Shown in pieces: positions 18,637 through 28,229 of a stretch of 64,000 bases of DNA. The notes beneath the pieces are model-generated. The model saw nothing but the letters and a program-made list of their open reading frames with translations, was not told where the DNA came from and did not search any database. Position 1 is the stretch's first letter. Each line of letters opens with the position of its first letter. Source of the DNA: CAYGUK01 sp964352985 (GTDB taxonomy: Bacteria > Pseudomonadota > Gammaproteobacteria > JAHCLG01); assembly GCA_964352985.1 (NCBI GenBank), contig CAYGUK010000001.1, positions 1-64,000 on the forward strand, read 5' to 3'. The position numbers were made by a program, and so were the translations under genes.

Positions 18637-19307
18637 TCATGCACCACCTTACCATCTCTCACATGAACCACGCGTTGGCATTGTTTCGCGACATTAGGAT
18701 CATGAGTGATAATCACGGTGGTCACATGGTCATTTTGATTTAAGTCTAAAAACAATTGCATGACTTCTTGCCCAATATGAGAATCCAAAGCACCTGTCGG
18801 TTCATCTGCGAGTAAAACAGAAGGGCTTGTGACTAATGCACGTGCAATCGCAACCCGTTGTTGCTGACCACCTGATAGTTGATGAGGTTTTTGTTTATAA
18901 TAATCTGCCACACCCACTTTTTTTAGCAAGTCCATGCAGTGATCTCTCGGGTGGGAAAAATGTTTCGGTGAATATTGGATAGGTAACATCACATTTTGTA
19001 ACGCATTTAATCGTGGTAATAAAAAAAATTGTTGGAAGACAAATCCCATTGTTTGATTGCGAATTGCGGCTAAATCATTATCTTTTAATTTAGCGACATC
19101 ATGACCATCTAAAATATATTGACCTGAAGTTTGTCTATCTAACAAGCCAATAATATTCATCAACGTTGACTTCCCTGAACCTGATGATCCCATAATTGAA
19201 ACTAATTCGCCGGGCTTAACTTCAAAATCAATTTCTTTCAACACCATATGATCATGTTCACCAAGATGATAAGTCTTGATGATTTTTTTCATATCAATTG
19301 TTAACAA
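18633..19307 (-). CDS. ABC transporter ATP-binding protein (MacB/LolD type)
   Basis: 224 residues with every nucleotide-binding motif: Walker A GSSGSGKST (~37-45), Q-loop FVFQQFFLLP, signature LSGGQQQRVAIARAL, Walker B VLLADEPTGALD, and the switch histidine in VIITHDP. It powers the 404-residue permease, with which it overlaps by 4 bases. It overlaps the upstream adaptor gene by 14 bases, pointing to tight translational coupling. LolD is the closest alternative, but the adaptor and TolC-like neighbours favour a MacAB-type exporter. Confidence 0.93.
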   Translation of the reverse strand: MLTIDMKKIIKTYHLGEHDHMVLKEIDFEVKPGELVSIMGSSGSGKSTLMNIIGLLDRQTSGQYILDGHDVAKLKDNDLAAIRNQTMGFVFQQFFLLPRLNALQNVMLPIQYSPKHFSHPRDHCMDLLKKVGVADYYKQKPHQLSGGQQQRVAIARALVTSPSVLLADEPTGALDSHIGQEVMQLFLDLNQNDHVTTVIITHDPNVAKQCQRVVHVRDGKVVHE

Positions 19308-20493
19308 GAATTTTATCTCCGACGTTTAATCCACTCTTAATTACAACATTACCAATACTCGGTTGACCTGTCGTTACCATCACATCTTTAGTTTTTAATG
19401 GTTTTTCACTAATGACTTTTTTCACATAAGCCATGCCATTTTTTTCTTCTACCGCTTTGATGGGTATATTAATTGCAGGTTCCCCTTTAATGACCAATTG
19501 TATTTGCGCACTCATGCCAATGTGAATGGTTTGTCTTTCTTTTTTACTTAACTGAGGCACCACAATCGTAACAGGAAAAGTGGGTAATCCACCAGATTGA
19601 CTATTGACTGCTTGCACATCAATACTATTCACTTTTCCTTTAAGGGTAATACCAGGAAAAGCAACACCAGTCACAATAACTTGTTGACCCGGAATAATCG
19701 AATTAATATTAATTTCATTAATCGAAACATTTACTGATAAACCTGTAAAATCGCCAATAGAAATTAAAGTCGCATTTTCTTTTACTTCAGAACCTGGCTT
19801 TAATATTTTTGCACTACTATCACCATCACCATTATTATCTTTGATAGGCATTAATATAATGCCAAAAGTCGGCGAATGAATAGCCAATTCTGTTAACTGC
19901 ACTGACAAGGCTTTTTGTACTTGATTTAAATCTTCAATAGAAAGTTTTGTTAAGTCTTCAGCGACATTAATATATCCTTTTGCACTTTTTAAAATATTAT
20001 CGAGTTTCGATTTAGATTGCATGAAACTTAAATAATTATTTGCCAATTCACTGCGACCTTGATCATATTCATTTTTCGACACTAATCCTGAATTATATAA
20101 ATCTTCAGTCCCTTCCATTTTCACTTTTGAATTAAGATAGGTATCTTTGGCTTTTAAAAATCCTGTTAAGGCGTCTTGATATTGTTGCATTAATTTAGAG
20201 GATTTAACCGTTAAAAGCACTTCACCTTTTTTGACACGCTGACCATAATGGAAATAAAGTTTACCCACTGTGCCTTCAACAGGTGATGGTACATTGACGA
20301 TATCAATCGGTTTAATTGTACCACTTAAGTAGAGGGTTTGATTTTGTACTTGTTTAGCAACAGTAATAATATGATAGCTTGGCTGTTGATGGTGTTCTTC
20401 TTTTTTGGAACAAGCTGATAATCCGTAAACAAGGAGATTGAAACAGAAAAATATTACAAAATATTTTTTTAGTAACGCAATGTTAATTTCCAT
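19294..20493 (-). CDS. periplasmic adaptor (membrane fusion) lipoprotein, MacA/HlyD type
   Basis: 399 residues. An N-terminal signal peptide ends in GLSAC (lipobox, cysteine 28), so it is probably anchored to the inner membrane by lipid. A lipoyl-like half-motif follows (PSPVEGTVGKLYFHYGQRVKKGEVL), then a long alpha-hairpin (~110-200), the second lipoyl half and beta-barrel, and a membrane-proximal domain ending in KSGLNVGDKILVN. It links the MacB-like permease to the TolC-like channel. It overlaps the TolC-like gene upstream by 25 bases and the ATPase downstream by 14 bases. Confidence 0.9.
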   Translation of the reverse strand: MEINIALLKKYFVIFFCFNLLVYGLSACSKKEEHHQQPSYHIITVAKQVQNQTLYLSGTIKPIDIVNVPSPVEGTVGKLYFHYGQRVKKGEVLLTVKSSKLMQQYQDALTGFLKAKDTYLNSKVKMEGTEDLYNSGLVSKNEYDQGRSELANNYLSFMQSKSKLDNILKSAKGYINVAEDLTKLSIEDLNQVQKALSVQLTELAIHSPTFGIILMPIKDNNGDGDSSAKILKPGSEVKENATLISIGDFTGLSVNVSINEININSIIPGQQVIVTGVAFPGITLKGKVNSIDVQAVNSQSGGLPTFPVTIVVPQLSKKERQTIHIGMSAQIQLVIKGEPAINIPIKAVEEKNGMAYVKKVISEKPLKTKDVMVTTGQPSIGNVVIKSGLNVGDKILVNN

Positions 20494-21908
20494 CGTTTTA
20501 ATGTCGTTCCTATTTCTTGACTAAAGGATTCTAATGTATTCATTAATTGTACCTGATTACTAATGACCTGTAACTGGGCAGAAATCAAATCTGTGCGATC
20601 ACGATTCATTTGATCTTGGCTGATCCGGCCATATGTATATTTCTTTTGATCATCTTGCAATACCATTTCTTTAAGTTCAGCGTTATTTTTTGAGAGTTCA
20701 ATCTGTTTTTTCTGTACTTGGATGTTACGATAATCATTAATTAGCTGGTTTTCAATCGTTCTTTTTTGTTGGCGAATATTTATCAGATTTGTTTCTAACG
20801 ATACTTTGGCATTAATAATTTGTTGTTCAACTGTAATTAAATCGACAGGAATGCTAAGTTGCAATGATACTGTGCGACCATAGTTCAATCCATTCACCAA
20901 ACTTTCCAGTCCGGCATTTTGTCCACCGCCTGTTCCACCACCAGTGGTCGCACTCGCCGTTAAATTCAATTGCCAGCGTTTGTTATCTTCTGCAATTAAT
21001 AATTGTCTCTCATTTTGCTTTTGATTAATCAACAATGTTTGGTATTGAGTACTGTAAGCTAAAGCCAAGTCAGTTGCATTTTTTAATGTCGGTAATTTTA
21101 CTTTAGGGATATCAATTTTATCAGTAATGGGCACATTAAATTTTGTATCTGGGGATAAACCTAAACTATTTAAGAGTGTGAGCTTTGCTTCTTCTACAGA
21201 ATTAATTCCTTGGATAACACTTAATTTCCCACTGGCCACCTGCGACTCTGCCGTGACTTTTTCAGTGCGTGAACGTTGGCCGGCTTGAATAAATTTTTCG
21301 ACATTTGCTACTTGTTGTTCAGATTCTTTTAACTGTCTTTCTTGGATTCCCAACTGGCGTTTAGCAGATAAAATCGAAGTATAATTTTGGACAATTGTGA
21401 CTATCGTGCTTTCAATGGTGTCGCGAAATCCTAATCGGTTTAATTTTTCAGTTTCTATTGCAGTATATAAACTATTTAATACGATATTTTCACCAAAGCC
21501 TCTTAGTAAAGGTTGCGTCACTTGGACTTCTAATGATGGATTATAATAAGCACCAGCATTATTATTCATCGTAACAGTATATTGCGCACCCGAAGCTGTG
21601 TTTAAACTAACTGAGGGTGTGAGACCCGCTGATTTAGAAAATGAACTAACCCCATTGGCTTTAGTTTGTGAATATGAAGCATTTCCATTAAGAGAAAAAA
21701 TAGGTTCAAAGTTATGATAAGCAACGGCTAACGCAAATTTAGCCGATACTCGATCGAGTTCTTGAGATTTCACAGTGGGATTATTTCGCATCGCTAACAT
21801 CACCGCATCATGCAATGTCAAATCACCCAGGTTAACTGCAAAAACTGTCAATGATATAAATAGTAACATGCAAACCAATATTGGCTTGCAATATTTCACA
21901 ATCACCAT
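20469..21908 (-). CDS. TolC-family outer-membrane efflux protein
   Basis: 479 residues with an N-terminal signal peptide (LVCMLLFISLTVFA) and two repeats of the outer-membrane efflux family. Each has long helical hairpins and a beta-barrel segment (LEVQVTQPLLRGFGENIV and VSLQLSIPVDLITVEQQI); the first repeat begins LTLHDAVMLAMRNNPTV. It forms the outer-membrane duct of the tripartite exporter encoded downstream. The start could be the codon at 21908 or ATG 14 residues in. The MATE gene ends 24 bases upstream, so the whole 23297-17422 run may be one operon. Confidence 0.9.
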   Translation of the reverse strand: MVIVKYCKPILVCMLLFISLTVFAVNLGDLTLHDAVMLAMRNNPTVKSQELDRVSAKFALAVAYHNFEPIFSLNGNASYSQTKANGVSSFSKSAGLTPSVSLNTASGAQYTVTMNNNAGAYYNPSLEVQVTQPLLRGFGENIVLNSLYTAIETEKLNRLGFRDTIESTIVTIVQNYTSILSAKRQLGIQERQLKESEQQVANVEKFIQAGQRSRTEKVTAESQVASGKLSVIQGINSVEEAKLTLLNSLGLSPDTKFNVPITDKIDIPKVKLPTLKNATDLALAYSTQYQTLLINQKQNERQLLIAEDNKRWQLNLTASATTGGGTGGGQNAGLESLVNGLNYGRTVSLQLSIPVDLITVEQQIINAKVSLETNLINIRQQKRTIENQLINDYRNIQVQKKQIELSKNNAELKEMVLQDDQKKYTYGRISQDQMNRDRTDLISAQLQVISNQVQLMNTLESFSQEIGTTLKRWKLTLRY

Positions 21909-21932
21909 GTACGTTGTCTATTCCACTCTCAT

Positions 21933-23297
21933 TTAAGTGACTATATTATATTGCTTCATACTAAAGTAAAAGCGCCAAAGTAATAATATTCCAGAAATGA
22001 AAATTCCTAACACTAGTCCCCACCAAAGACCTACTCCTTGTAAATTAAAATAAAATGCCAATGTTGTTCCGCTCGCTAGTCCCACTAACCAATACGAAAT
22101 CATGCCTAGCAACATTGGGATCAATGTATCTTTCATTCCACGTAAAGCACCCGAAAGAATAACTTGTAACACGTCAAAAAATTGAAATGCAACACAAATA
22201 CGAAGAAATATGACCGCTTGGGAAATAACCGCAAATTCTTTTAACGTTTTCGCATTGAGATAAAAGTTGGCTAACGCTCTAGCATGAAAATAAAATAAAT
22301 ACGCTGCAATCATGGCAAAAAACAAACCTATTGCAATACCACTTAGCGTTGCTAACTTTGCGCGTTGTGGCTCATTCGCCCCCATGGCTTGGCCGACACG
22401 AATGGCTGCAGCTTGCGAAATACCAAGAGGGATCATAAAAGAAATAGTCGAACATTGCAGCGCAATTTGATGAGCCGCCAATTGAATAGTGCCAAATTTT
22501 CCCATCAATAATGAGGAGACTGAAAATAATCCTACTTCAAAAATTAAAGTGATACTGACTGGCCAGCCAATTTTGATCAACTCACACATGTGATTTTTAA
22601 TGGGTAAACCAAAACGATGAAGTATTTTCATCGTTTTAACTTTTTTTATCGAAGTAAGATACCAAAGCAAACTTAAAAACATAAGTAAGTTAACGAGCGA
22701 ACTCGCGAAACCAATTCCTGCGACACCCAAATTTGGCATGCCCCATTTCCCATACATAAACGCGTAATTGCCTAGCGCATTTATCGGGATTGCGAGAATT
22801 GAAATAATCATGACACTCCGTGCGTGATTTAACACCGCACTAAATTCACGCAAACAAATAAACCACAAACCAGGCAACAATCCCCACATGAGGGTATGAA
22901 TAAAACGTTCGGCAATATCGACTAATTTAGGATCATGATTTAAGAAAATTAAAAAATGCGGTGTAAACCATAATATTAACCAACAAGGAATCGCTAAAAA
23001 GAAAGTAAACCAAATACCTTGATGTAAAATAAACACCGTTTTATTTTCATCATTTGCGCCATGCGCACCTGCCATCAACGATCCACAAGAAATCGCAAAC
23101 CCCATACAACCAACAAATAAAAAAATAAAAACAGCCATGCCCAACGCACCTGCTGCAAGTGCCTCTGGTCCCAATCGTCCCAACATGATAGTATCGATTA
23201 AGTCCATGCCCATTTGCGCAAGTAAGGCTGCAACTAAAGGCACAGAGAGTAAAAATGTTTTTTTTAATTCAGTTGTGAATGTATGTTTGTTATGCAT
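21933..23297 (-). CDS. MATE-family multidrug efflux transporter
   Basis: About 454 residues and 12 membrane helices. Typical MATE features: an N-terminal LKKTFLLSVPLVAALLAQMGMDLIDT helix with the conserved D in TIMLGRLG, an internal repeat with GIGFASSLVN, and SQAAAIRVGQAMGA in the second half. It uses a Na+ or H+ gradient to expel cationic drugs or metabolites. The ATG at 23297 is chosen; an upstream GTG at 23342 would add 15 residues that do not look like a MATE N-terminus. Divergent from the big oxidoreductase gene. NorM is the nearest named relative. Confidence 0.92.
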   Translation of the reverse strand: MHNKHTFTTELKKTFLLSVPLVAALLAQMGMDLIDTIMLGRLGPEALAAGALGMAVFIFLFVGCMGFAISCGSLMAGAHGANDENKTVFILHQGIWFTFFLAIPCWLILWFTPHFLIFLNHDPKLVDIAERFIHTLMWGLLPGLWFICLREFSAVLNHARSVMIISILAIPINALGNYAFMYGKWGMPNLGVAGIGFASSLVNLLMFLSLLWYLTSIKKVKTMKILHRFGLPIKNHMCELIKIGWPVSITLIFEVGLFSVSSLLMGKFGTIQLAAHQIALQCSTISFMIPLGISQAAAIRVGQAMGANEPQRAKLATLSGIAIGLFFAMIAAYLFYFHARALANFYLNAKTLKEFAVISQAVIFLRICVAFQFFDVLQVILSGALRGMKDTLIPMLLGMISYWLVGLASGTTLAFYFNLQGVGLWWGLVLGIFISGILLLWRFYFSMKQYNIVT

Positions 23298-23367
23298 GAT
23301 CTTTATATTGTTAATTATTGCCAAAATTTGCAATACTATCACGAACTATGATTAATGTTTTACTAAA

Positions 23368-26300
23368 ATGACAGAACAAAATAAATTTCGCGAAATCCCT
23401 TATAATTATACTTCTTTTTCTGATAAAGAAATTATATTACGTTATCTCGATGTTAATGCTTTAGCGACGATCAATGCTTTGCGCCAAAAACGAAAAACAG
23501 GTCGTTCTGCACGCATGTTATTTGAAATTTTAGGTGACATGTGGGTAATAGATAGAAACCCTTATATTCAAGATGATTTAATTACCCATCGTAAAAGATG
23601 GGCATCATTAACACACGCGCTCCATCATCGTTTAGACGCGATTGTTAAAAGAGCTAATGATAATGAAACCGTTAACACACTCATCGTACAAATTAGACAA
23701 GCTATTAATGATTTTGTTAGTAAAATAGAACAACAAAAAAAGCTCAGAAAAAAAGTTAGTAAAAAATTATTCGGTTTGATTCGTAAAGATAATATTTGTT
23801 TTGATGGTCTATCTCGAATTTCACATGCAACGGATGCCTCTGATTGGCGTATTGAATATCCTTTAGTCGTGTTAAAACCTGCAGAAGATAAAAAAATTCC
23901 AGCCATTGTCAAAGCTTGTCAGGAGTTAGGTTTAACTATTATTACTCGCGGAGGCGGAACAGGATATACCGGTGGTGTTATTCCACTTTATCGTAATACC
24001 GTTGTTATTAATTTAGAAAAACTCGATCATTTACAATCAATTGAATGGAAAAATTTACCTGGCCTCACTCAAAAAATCCCCACTATTACAGTCGGTGCGG
24101 GAGTCGTCACGAGACGTGTCGCTGAAAAAGCACAAGCGAATCACTTAATTTTTGCTGTTGATCCCACGTCGCAAGATGCCTCAACGATAGGCGGTAATAT
24201 TGCGATGAATGCCGGCGGAAAAAAAGCCGTGCTATATGGTACGACGCTGGATAATCTTGCTTCATGGAAATTAATTACCGCAAAAGGACAATGGTTATTA
24301 GTCGAAAGAATTAATCACAATTTAGGTAAAATCCATTTACAAGATATGGCAGAATTTCGTTTAAGTTACTTTTCTAGCAAAACAAAAAAACTTATCGGCA
24401 CACCTTCCACGCTAAAAATTCCAGGCGCATCGTTACGTAAAGTGGGTCTTGGCAAAGATGTGACAGATAAATTTTTAAGTGGTTTACCCGGAATTCAAAA
24501 AGAAGGGTGTGATGGTATTATTACAGAAGCGACATTTATTTTACATCAACAACTCAAACATATTCGCACCTTTTGTTTAGAATATTTCGGCAGTGATTTA
24601 AATCAAGCTGTGTCCTCAATAGTTGAAATAAAAAAACTCCTGGATTATACCAAACATGTTGAATTAGCAGGTCTTGAACATTTAGATGAACGTTATGTCA
24701 AAGCCGTAAATTACTCAACAAAAGCACCACGTGATGAGCGTCCTAAAATGGTATTATTGGGCGATGTTGTTAGCGATGATGATAATATACTCGCCAATAT
24801 CACTTCACAAATTATTCGCCTGGCAAATAATCGGAATGCAGAAGGCTTTATTGCAATATCAAGAGAAGCGAGAGATAAATTTTGGCTTGATCGTTCGAGA
24901 ACAGCAGCAATTGCCGCACACACGAATGCGTTTAAAATAAATGAAGATGTCGTTATTCCACTAAACAACCTCGCCAAATATAATGATTTTATTGAACGCC
25001 TAAATATCGAACAATCTATTTTTAACAAACTTGAAATTATAAGCAACGTTGTTGAATATTTATCAAATTATCCCGTTTCACAACAAGAAGAACAAAAATC
25101 AATTTTACAAGAGAAAATCAATCTGGCTTTAAAGATTTTAAATACGACAGCTGAAAATTGGCAATTGCTCGTCACAAATTTAGATGAATCTGCAAAAAAG
25201 TTAAAATTACATATTAATGCCGAAATTAAATTCACTCGCACTGACACTATTTTTGAATTAATGCAAACTCGTGAATTGCGAATTTCTTATCGCAGAGAAA
25301 TCGAAAAATCATTAAAGAAAATATTTACGGGTGAAGAGTTCAAATCTATTTGTCAAACACTAGATGATATTCATCGAAAAATACGATATAGACGAATTTT
25401 TATTGCAACCCACATGCATGCTGGCGATGGCAATGTTCACACCAACATTCCCTTGCACTCAAATGATTATCAAATGATGCAAGAAGCTGAAAAAATTGTC
25501 GCAAGAATTATGAAAAAAGCCGTGGAACTTGATGGCGTGATTTCGGGTGAACATGGTATTGGTATAACCAAAATGCCATTTTTACAACAAGAAACCATTG
25601 ACGCTTTTATAAAATATAAAAATGACGTGGATCCCAATCAAGTATTTAATCGAGATAAATTAATTGATGTGAAAGCCATTAATAAAGCATTCACCCCCTC
25701 ATTTAGTCTGCTCGAACAAGAAGCACTCATATTGCAAGCCTCGGAATTAGGCGAACTCAATTTTGCCATCAAAGATTGTTTACGCTGTGGAAAATGTAAA
25801 CCAAAATGCCAAACACATATTCCTCGTGCGAATTTATTTTATTCACCTCGAGATAAAATATTAGGAACGGGTGCTATCATTGAAGCATTTTTATATGAAG
25901 AACAAACTCGTCGAGGAATTTCGTTACAACATTTTTCAGCGATGAATGATATCGCCGATCATTGTACGGTTTGTCATCATTGCCTTCCACCTTGTCCTGT
26001 GAATATTGATTTTGGTGATGTAACAATCAAAATGCGACAAATTTTAAAAGCGCAAGGCAAAAAAAGAGTGAGCGTGGGCACACGCTTATCTCTCGCTTAT
26101 TTAAATGCAACGAATCCTTTAAGTATTAAAATATTACGTTTAGTATTACTAAGATTAGGTTTTAAAATGCAACGGGCTTTTCATCGCTTAACTTTAAATA
26201 TGATAAAACCGACTAAATTACCACAAGCAACAACAGGTAAACCCAAAATCCAAGAACAAGTTATCCATTTTTTAAAAAAGCCATTACCAAGTGATATTGT

Positions 26301-27177
26301 CACAAAGCCTATTCGTTCTTTATTGGGCATTGAAGATAATAAAATGATTCCTATACTCAGAGATAGTAAAAAAGTAAATGATAATTCAGAAGCAATTTTT
26401 TATTTTCCAGGCTGTGGTTCTGAAAGATTATTTAGTAAAGTCGGCCTTGCCACACTAGCGACGTTATATCATCTTGGCATTCAAATAGTGTTGCCACCAG
26501 GTTATATGTGCTGTGGTTATCCTCAATCTGCTGAAGGGGATAAGGTAAAAGGAGATGCTATTTCCACACAAAACCGAGTATTATTTCATCGCATTGCGAA
26601 TACGTTAAATTATTTAGACATCAAAACAGTGATCGTGTCTTGTGGTACGTGTATTGATCAATTACAAAATTATCATTTTGATAAAATTTTTTCCGAGTGT
26701 CGTTTATTAGATATTCACGAATATTTAATGCAAAAGAATTTCAAATTAGAAAATAAAGACCAGGCTTATTTATATCATGACCCGTGCCATTCACCGATTA
26801 AACAATATGAACCATTATCTGTCGCCAAAGCGTTACTCGGTGAAAATGTTGTAAAGAGTAATCGCTGTTGTGGGGATGCCGGTACGTTATCGATGTCGCG
26901 GCCGGATATTGCAACTCAATTGCGTTATCGCAAAGAAAAAGAAATTATTAAAAGCCAGCATCAACTAAATGCGCTCACGAAAACAGAACAAACCACTTAT
27001 AAAATGTTAACAACTTGCCCTGCTTGTGTGAAGGGATTAGCGACCTATCAACCCAAAACAGGCATCGAAACTCATTACATTGTGGAAGAGTTAGCTTTGC
27101 AATTATTAGGTGAAAATTGGTTAAGTGAATTTTTAGCTCGTGTTCAACAAGGGGGTATTGAGCGAGTTCTATTATGA
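23368..27177 (+). CDS. very large FAD-binding oxidoreductase with Fe-S and CCG domains (DUF3683 / YdiJ-like)
   Basis: 1269 residues. Order: an N-terminal DUF3683-like region (~1-150); an FAD-binding PCMH domain (RGGGTGYTGG at ~194; DPTSQDASTIGGNIAMNAGG); an FAD-oxidase C-terminal domain (HMHAGDGNVHTNIPL at ~681; GEHGIGITK); two 4Fe-4S motifs (CLRCGKCKPKC ~806 and CTVCHHCLPPC ~867); two CCG domains (FPGCGSERL ~1013, CCGYPQSA ~1047, DPCHSP ~1137, CCGDAG ~1167). This layout fits membrane-associated oxidation of a D-2-hydroxyacid such as D-lactate or 2-hydroxyglutarate, with electrons passing to quinone. The substrate cannot be read from sequence. E. coli YdiJ is shorter (about 1018 residues) and lacks the N-terminal region. 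Confidence 0.88.
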   Translation: MTEQNKFREIPYNYTSFSDKEIILRYLDVNALATINALRQKRKTGRSARMLFEILGDMWVIDRNPYIQDDLITHRKRWASLTHALHHRLDAIVKRANDNETVNTLIVQIRQAINDFVSKIEQQKKLRKKVSKKLFGLIRKDNICFDGLSRISHATDASDWRIEYPLVVLKPAEDKKIPAIVKACQELGLTIITRGGGTGYTGGVIPLYRNTVVINLEKLDHLQSIEWKNLPGLTQKIPTITVGAGVVTRRVAEKAQANHLIFAVDPTSQDASTIGGNIAMNAGGKKAVLYGTTLDNLASWKLITAKGQWLLVERINHNLGKIHLQDMAEFRLSYFSSKTKKLIGTPSTLKIPGASLRKVGLGKDVTDKFLSGLPGIQKEGCDGIITEATFILHQQLKHIRTFCLEYFGSDLNQAVSSIVEIKKLLDYTKHVELAGLEHLDERYVKAVNYSTKAPRDERPKMVLLGDVVSDDDNILANITSQIIRLANNRNAEGFIAISREARDKFWLDRSRTAAIAAHTNAFKINEDVVIPLNNLAKYNDFIERLNIEQSIFNKLEIISNVVEYLSNYPVSQQEEQKSILQEKINLALKILNTTAENWQLLVTNLDESAKKLKLHINAEIKFTRTDTIFELMQTRELRISYRREIEKSLKKIFTGEEFKSICQTLDDIHRKIRYRRIFIATHMHAGDGNVHTNIPLHSNDYQMMQEAEKIVARIMKKAVELDGVISGEHGIGITKMPFLQQETIDAFIKYKNDVDPNQVFNRDKLIDVKAINKAFTPSFSLLEQEALILQASELGELNFAIKDCLRCGKCKPKCQTHIPRANLFYSPRDKILGTGAIIEAFLYEEQTRRGISLQHFSAMNDIADHCTVCHHCLPPCPVNIDFGDVTIKMRQILKAQGKKRVSVGTRLSLAYLNATNPLSIKILRLVLLRLGFKMQRAFHRLTLNMIKPTKLPQATTGKPKIQEQVIHFLKKPLPSDIVTKPIRSLLGIEDNKMIPILRDSKKVNDNSEAIFYFPGCGSERLFSKVGLATLATLYHLGIQIVLPPGYMCCGYPQSAEGDKVKGDAISTQNRVLFHRIANTLNYLDIKTVIVSCGTCIDQLQNYHFDKIFSECRLLDIHEYLMQKNFKLENKDQAYLYHDPCHSPIKQYEPLSVAKALLGENVVKSNRCCGDAGTLSMSRPDIATQLRYRKEKEIIKSQHQLNALTKTEQTTYKMLTTCPACVKGLATYQPKTGIETHYIVEELALQLLGENWLSEFLARVQQGGIERVLL

Positions 27178-27501
27178 ATCAATTACCTAGTATCAGAAAG
27201 CCTCGCAACTATTTTGATATCGCTTAAAAGTGACAAGAGATGACGTGACTTGTAACTAAGTTATTGATAGTTTAATTATTCTGTTATAATCTTTATTTAT
27301 TATATTATTGACATTCGGCAATTTTATGTCGAATTTTAATATTTCCTTAAGATTAATCGACTAAAATATTAACTAGATAATAAGGCAAATTGTCTAAATT
27401 GATTATAGAAATAGCTCGTCGAAGCATTTGCTAGTTAGTCAGCTTGCTACTAAAACAAATGGAATAGTACTAAAAAACGGAATTTTAAAAAGGTAATGGT
27501 G
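27178..27501 (+). other. intergenic stretch with two stem-loops, no gene seen
   Basis: About 400 bases separate the oxidoreductase from the next gene. ATTCGGCA/TGTCGAAT (27313-27320 and 27327-27334) forms an 8-bp stem with one G-U pair followed by TTTTAAT, a plausible terminator for the upstream gene. TTAATATTT/AAATATTAA (27336-27344 and 27364-27372) forms a second 9-bp stem. The rest is AT-rich with no recognisable RNA gene or ORF. Confidence 0.4.
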
Positions 27502-27530
27502 GTGACTGCTGTTAAATGATTGTTTATAAT
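27502..27530 (+). promoter_or_regulatory. sigma-70-type promoter for the 27581-28050 gene pair
   Basis: GTGACT (27502-27507, 4 of 6 to TTGACA) and a perfect TATAAT (27525-27530) are separated by 17 bases. Predicted transcription start is ~27537, about 44 bases before the ATG at 27581. Confidence 0.5.
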
Positions 27531-27580
27531 AGTCTTTTCAGCGCACTTCCTTGTGTTAATTTATTGTTTAGAGAATGAAT

Positions 27581-27832
27581 ATGGCGAATAGTAAAGGTTT
27601 TTTTGGAAAATTCTTACCTCGCTCTAAAGAACATCCTCTCGTTGCAGAGACAGATAAAATGCGGCAACAAGCGAATGAATTGCTAATGGAAATGGTAAAA
27701 ATCGTCAAAAGCGAAGAAATCGACTTTGAGAAATTCGAACAAACGAGACTCGAAGCGGTAGCCTTAAAAAAAGCAATTTCTGCTAAACAATATGAGTTAC
27801 ATCAAATGATGCGTGAGGGCAGAACAGAATGA
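27581..27832 (+). CDS. small basic helical protein, unknown function
   Basis: 83 residues from ATG 27581; TTAGAGA about 6 bases upstream supports it over an in-frame ATG at 27575, which would abut the ribosome site. Starts MANSKGFFGKFLPRSKEHP and continues as two amphipathic helices rich in E, K and M (ETDKMRQQANELLMEMVKIV). No signal peptide or membrane helix. It overlaps the next gene by 4 bases (ATGA), so the two products are probably made together. Not recognised. Confidence 0.6.
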   Translation: MANSKGFFGKFLPRSKEHPLVAETDKMRQQANELLMEMVKIVKSEEIDFEKFEQTRLEAVALKKAISAKQYELHQMMREGRTE

Positions 27833-28050
27833 GGTCTGATTTAGAAAAAGCAGCTCAAAATTCAGAAGCAGCTGGTGGTACATGCGATCAAGTTCTTCGT
27901 ATGGTGCAACAGGTGTTCGCTGAATTATATCCTAATCAACCTCATGATGTTACACGCGCAATGGCATATTCTAGTCAAGTAGCGAGTTATACCAGAAACA
28001 TTCGTTCATCCACCATTTATGATGATCCACACTCCAAAAAAACGGTTTAA
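27829..28050 (+). CDS. small protein translationally coupled to its upstream partner, unknown function
   Basis: 73 residues, soluble and helical, with Cys 20 and a tyrosine-rich tail (AYSSQVASYTRNIRSSTIYDD). The start ATG overlaps the stop of the 83-residue gene. Coupled pairs of this size are typical of toxin-antitoxin or chaperone-effector pairs, but no known family is visible and the resemblance is only in size and layout. Confidence 0.55.
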   Translation: MRSDLEKAAQNSEAAGGTCDQVLRMVQQVFAELYPNQPHDVTRAMAYSSQVASYTRNIRSSTIYDDPHSKKTV

Positions 28051-28229
28051 CATAATACATTTAATTGTTTATTAAAAAGCTTAAAACCAATTCAAGCGTT
28101 TCTTCTCGTCTTACCATAATCGATGATATTTCGGTACTAATCAAAACCCACCCAAACATCTACTATATTTAACTAAGCTAAAGTAGAATAGTTAAATGAG
28201 GAAAAAATCAGAAAAAGAGTTAATTCACT

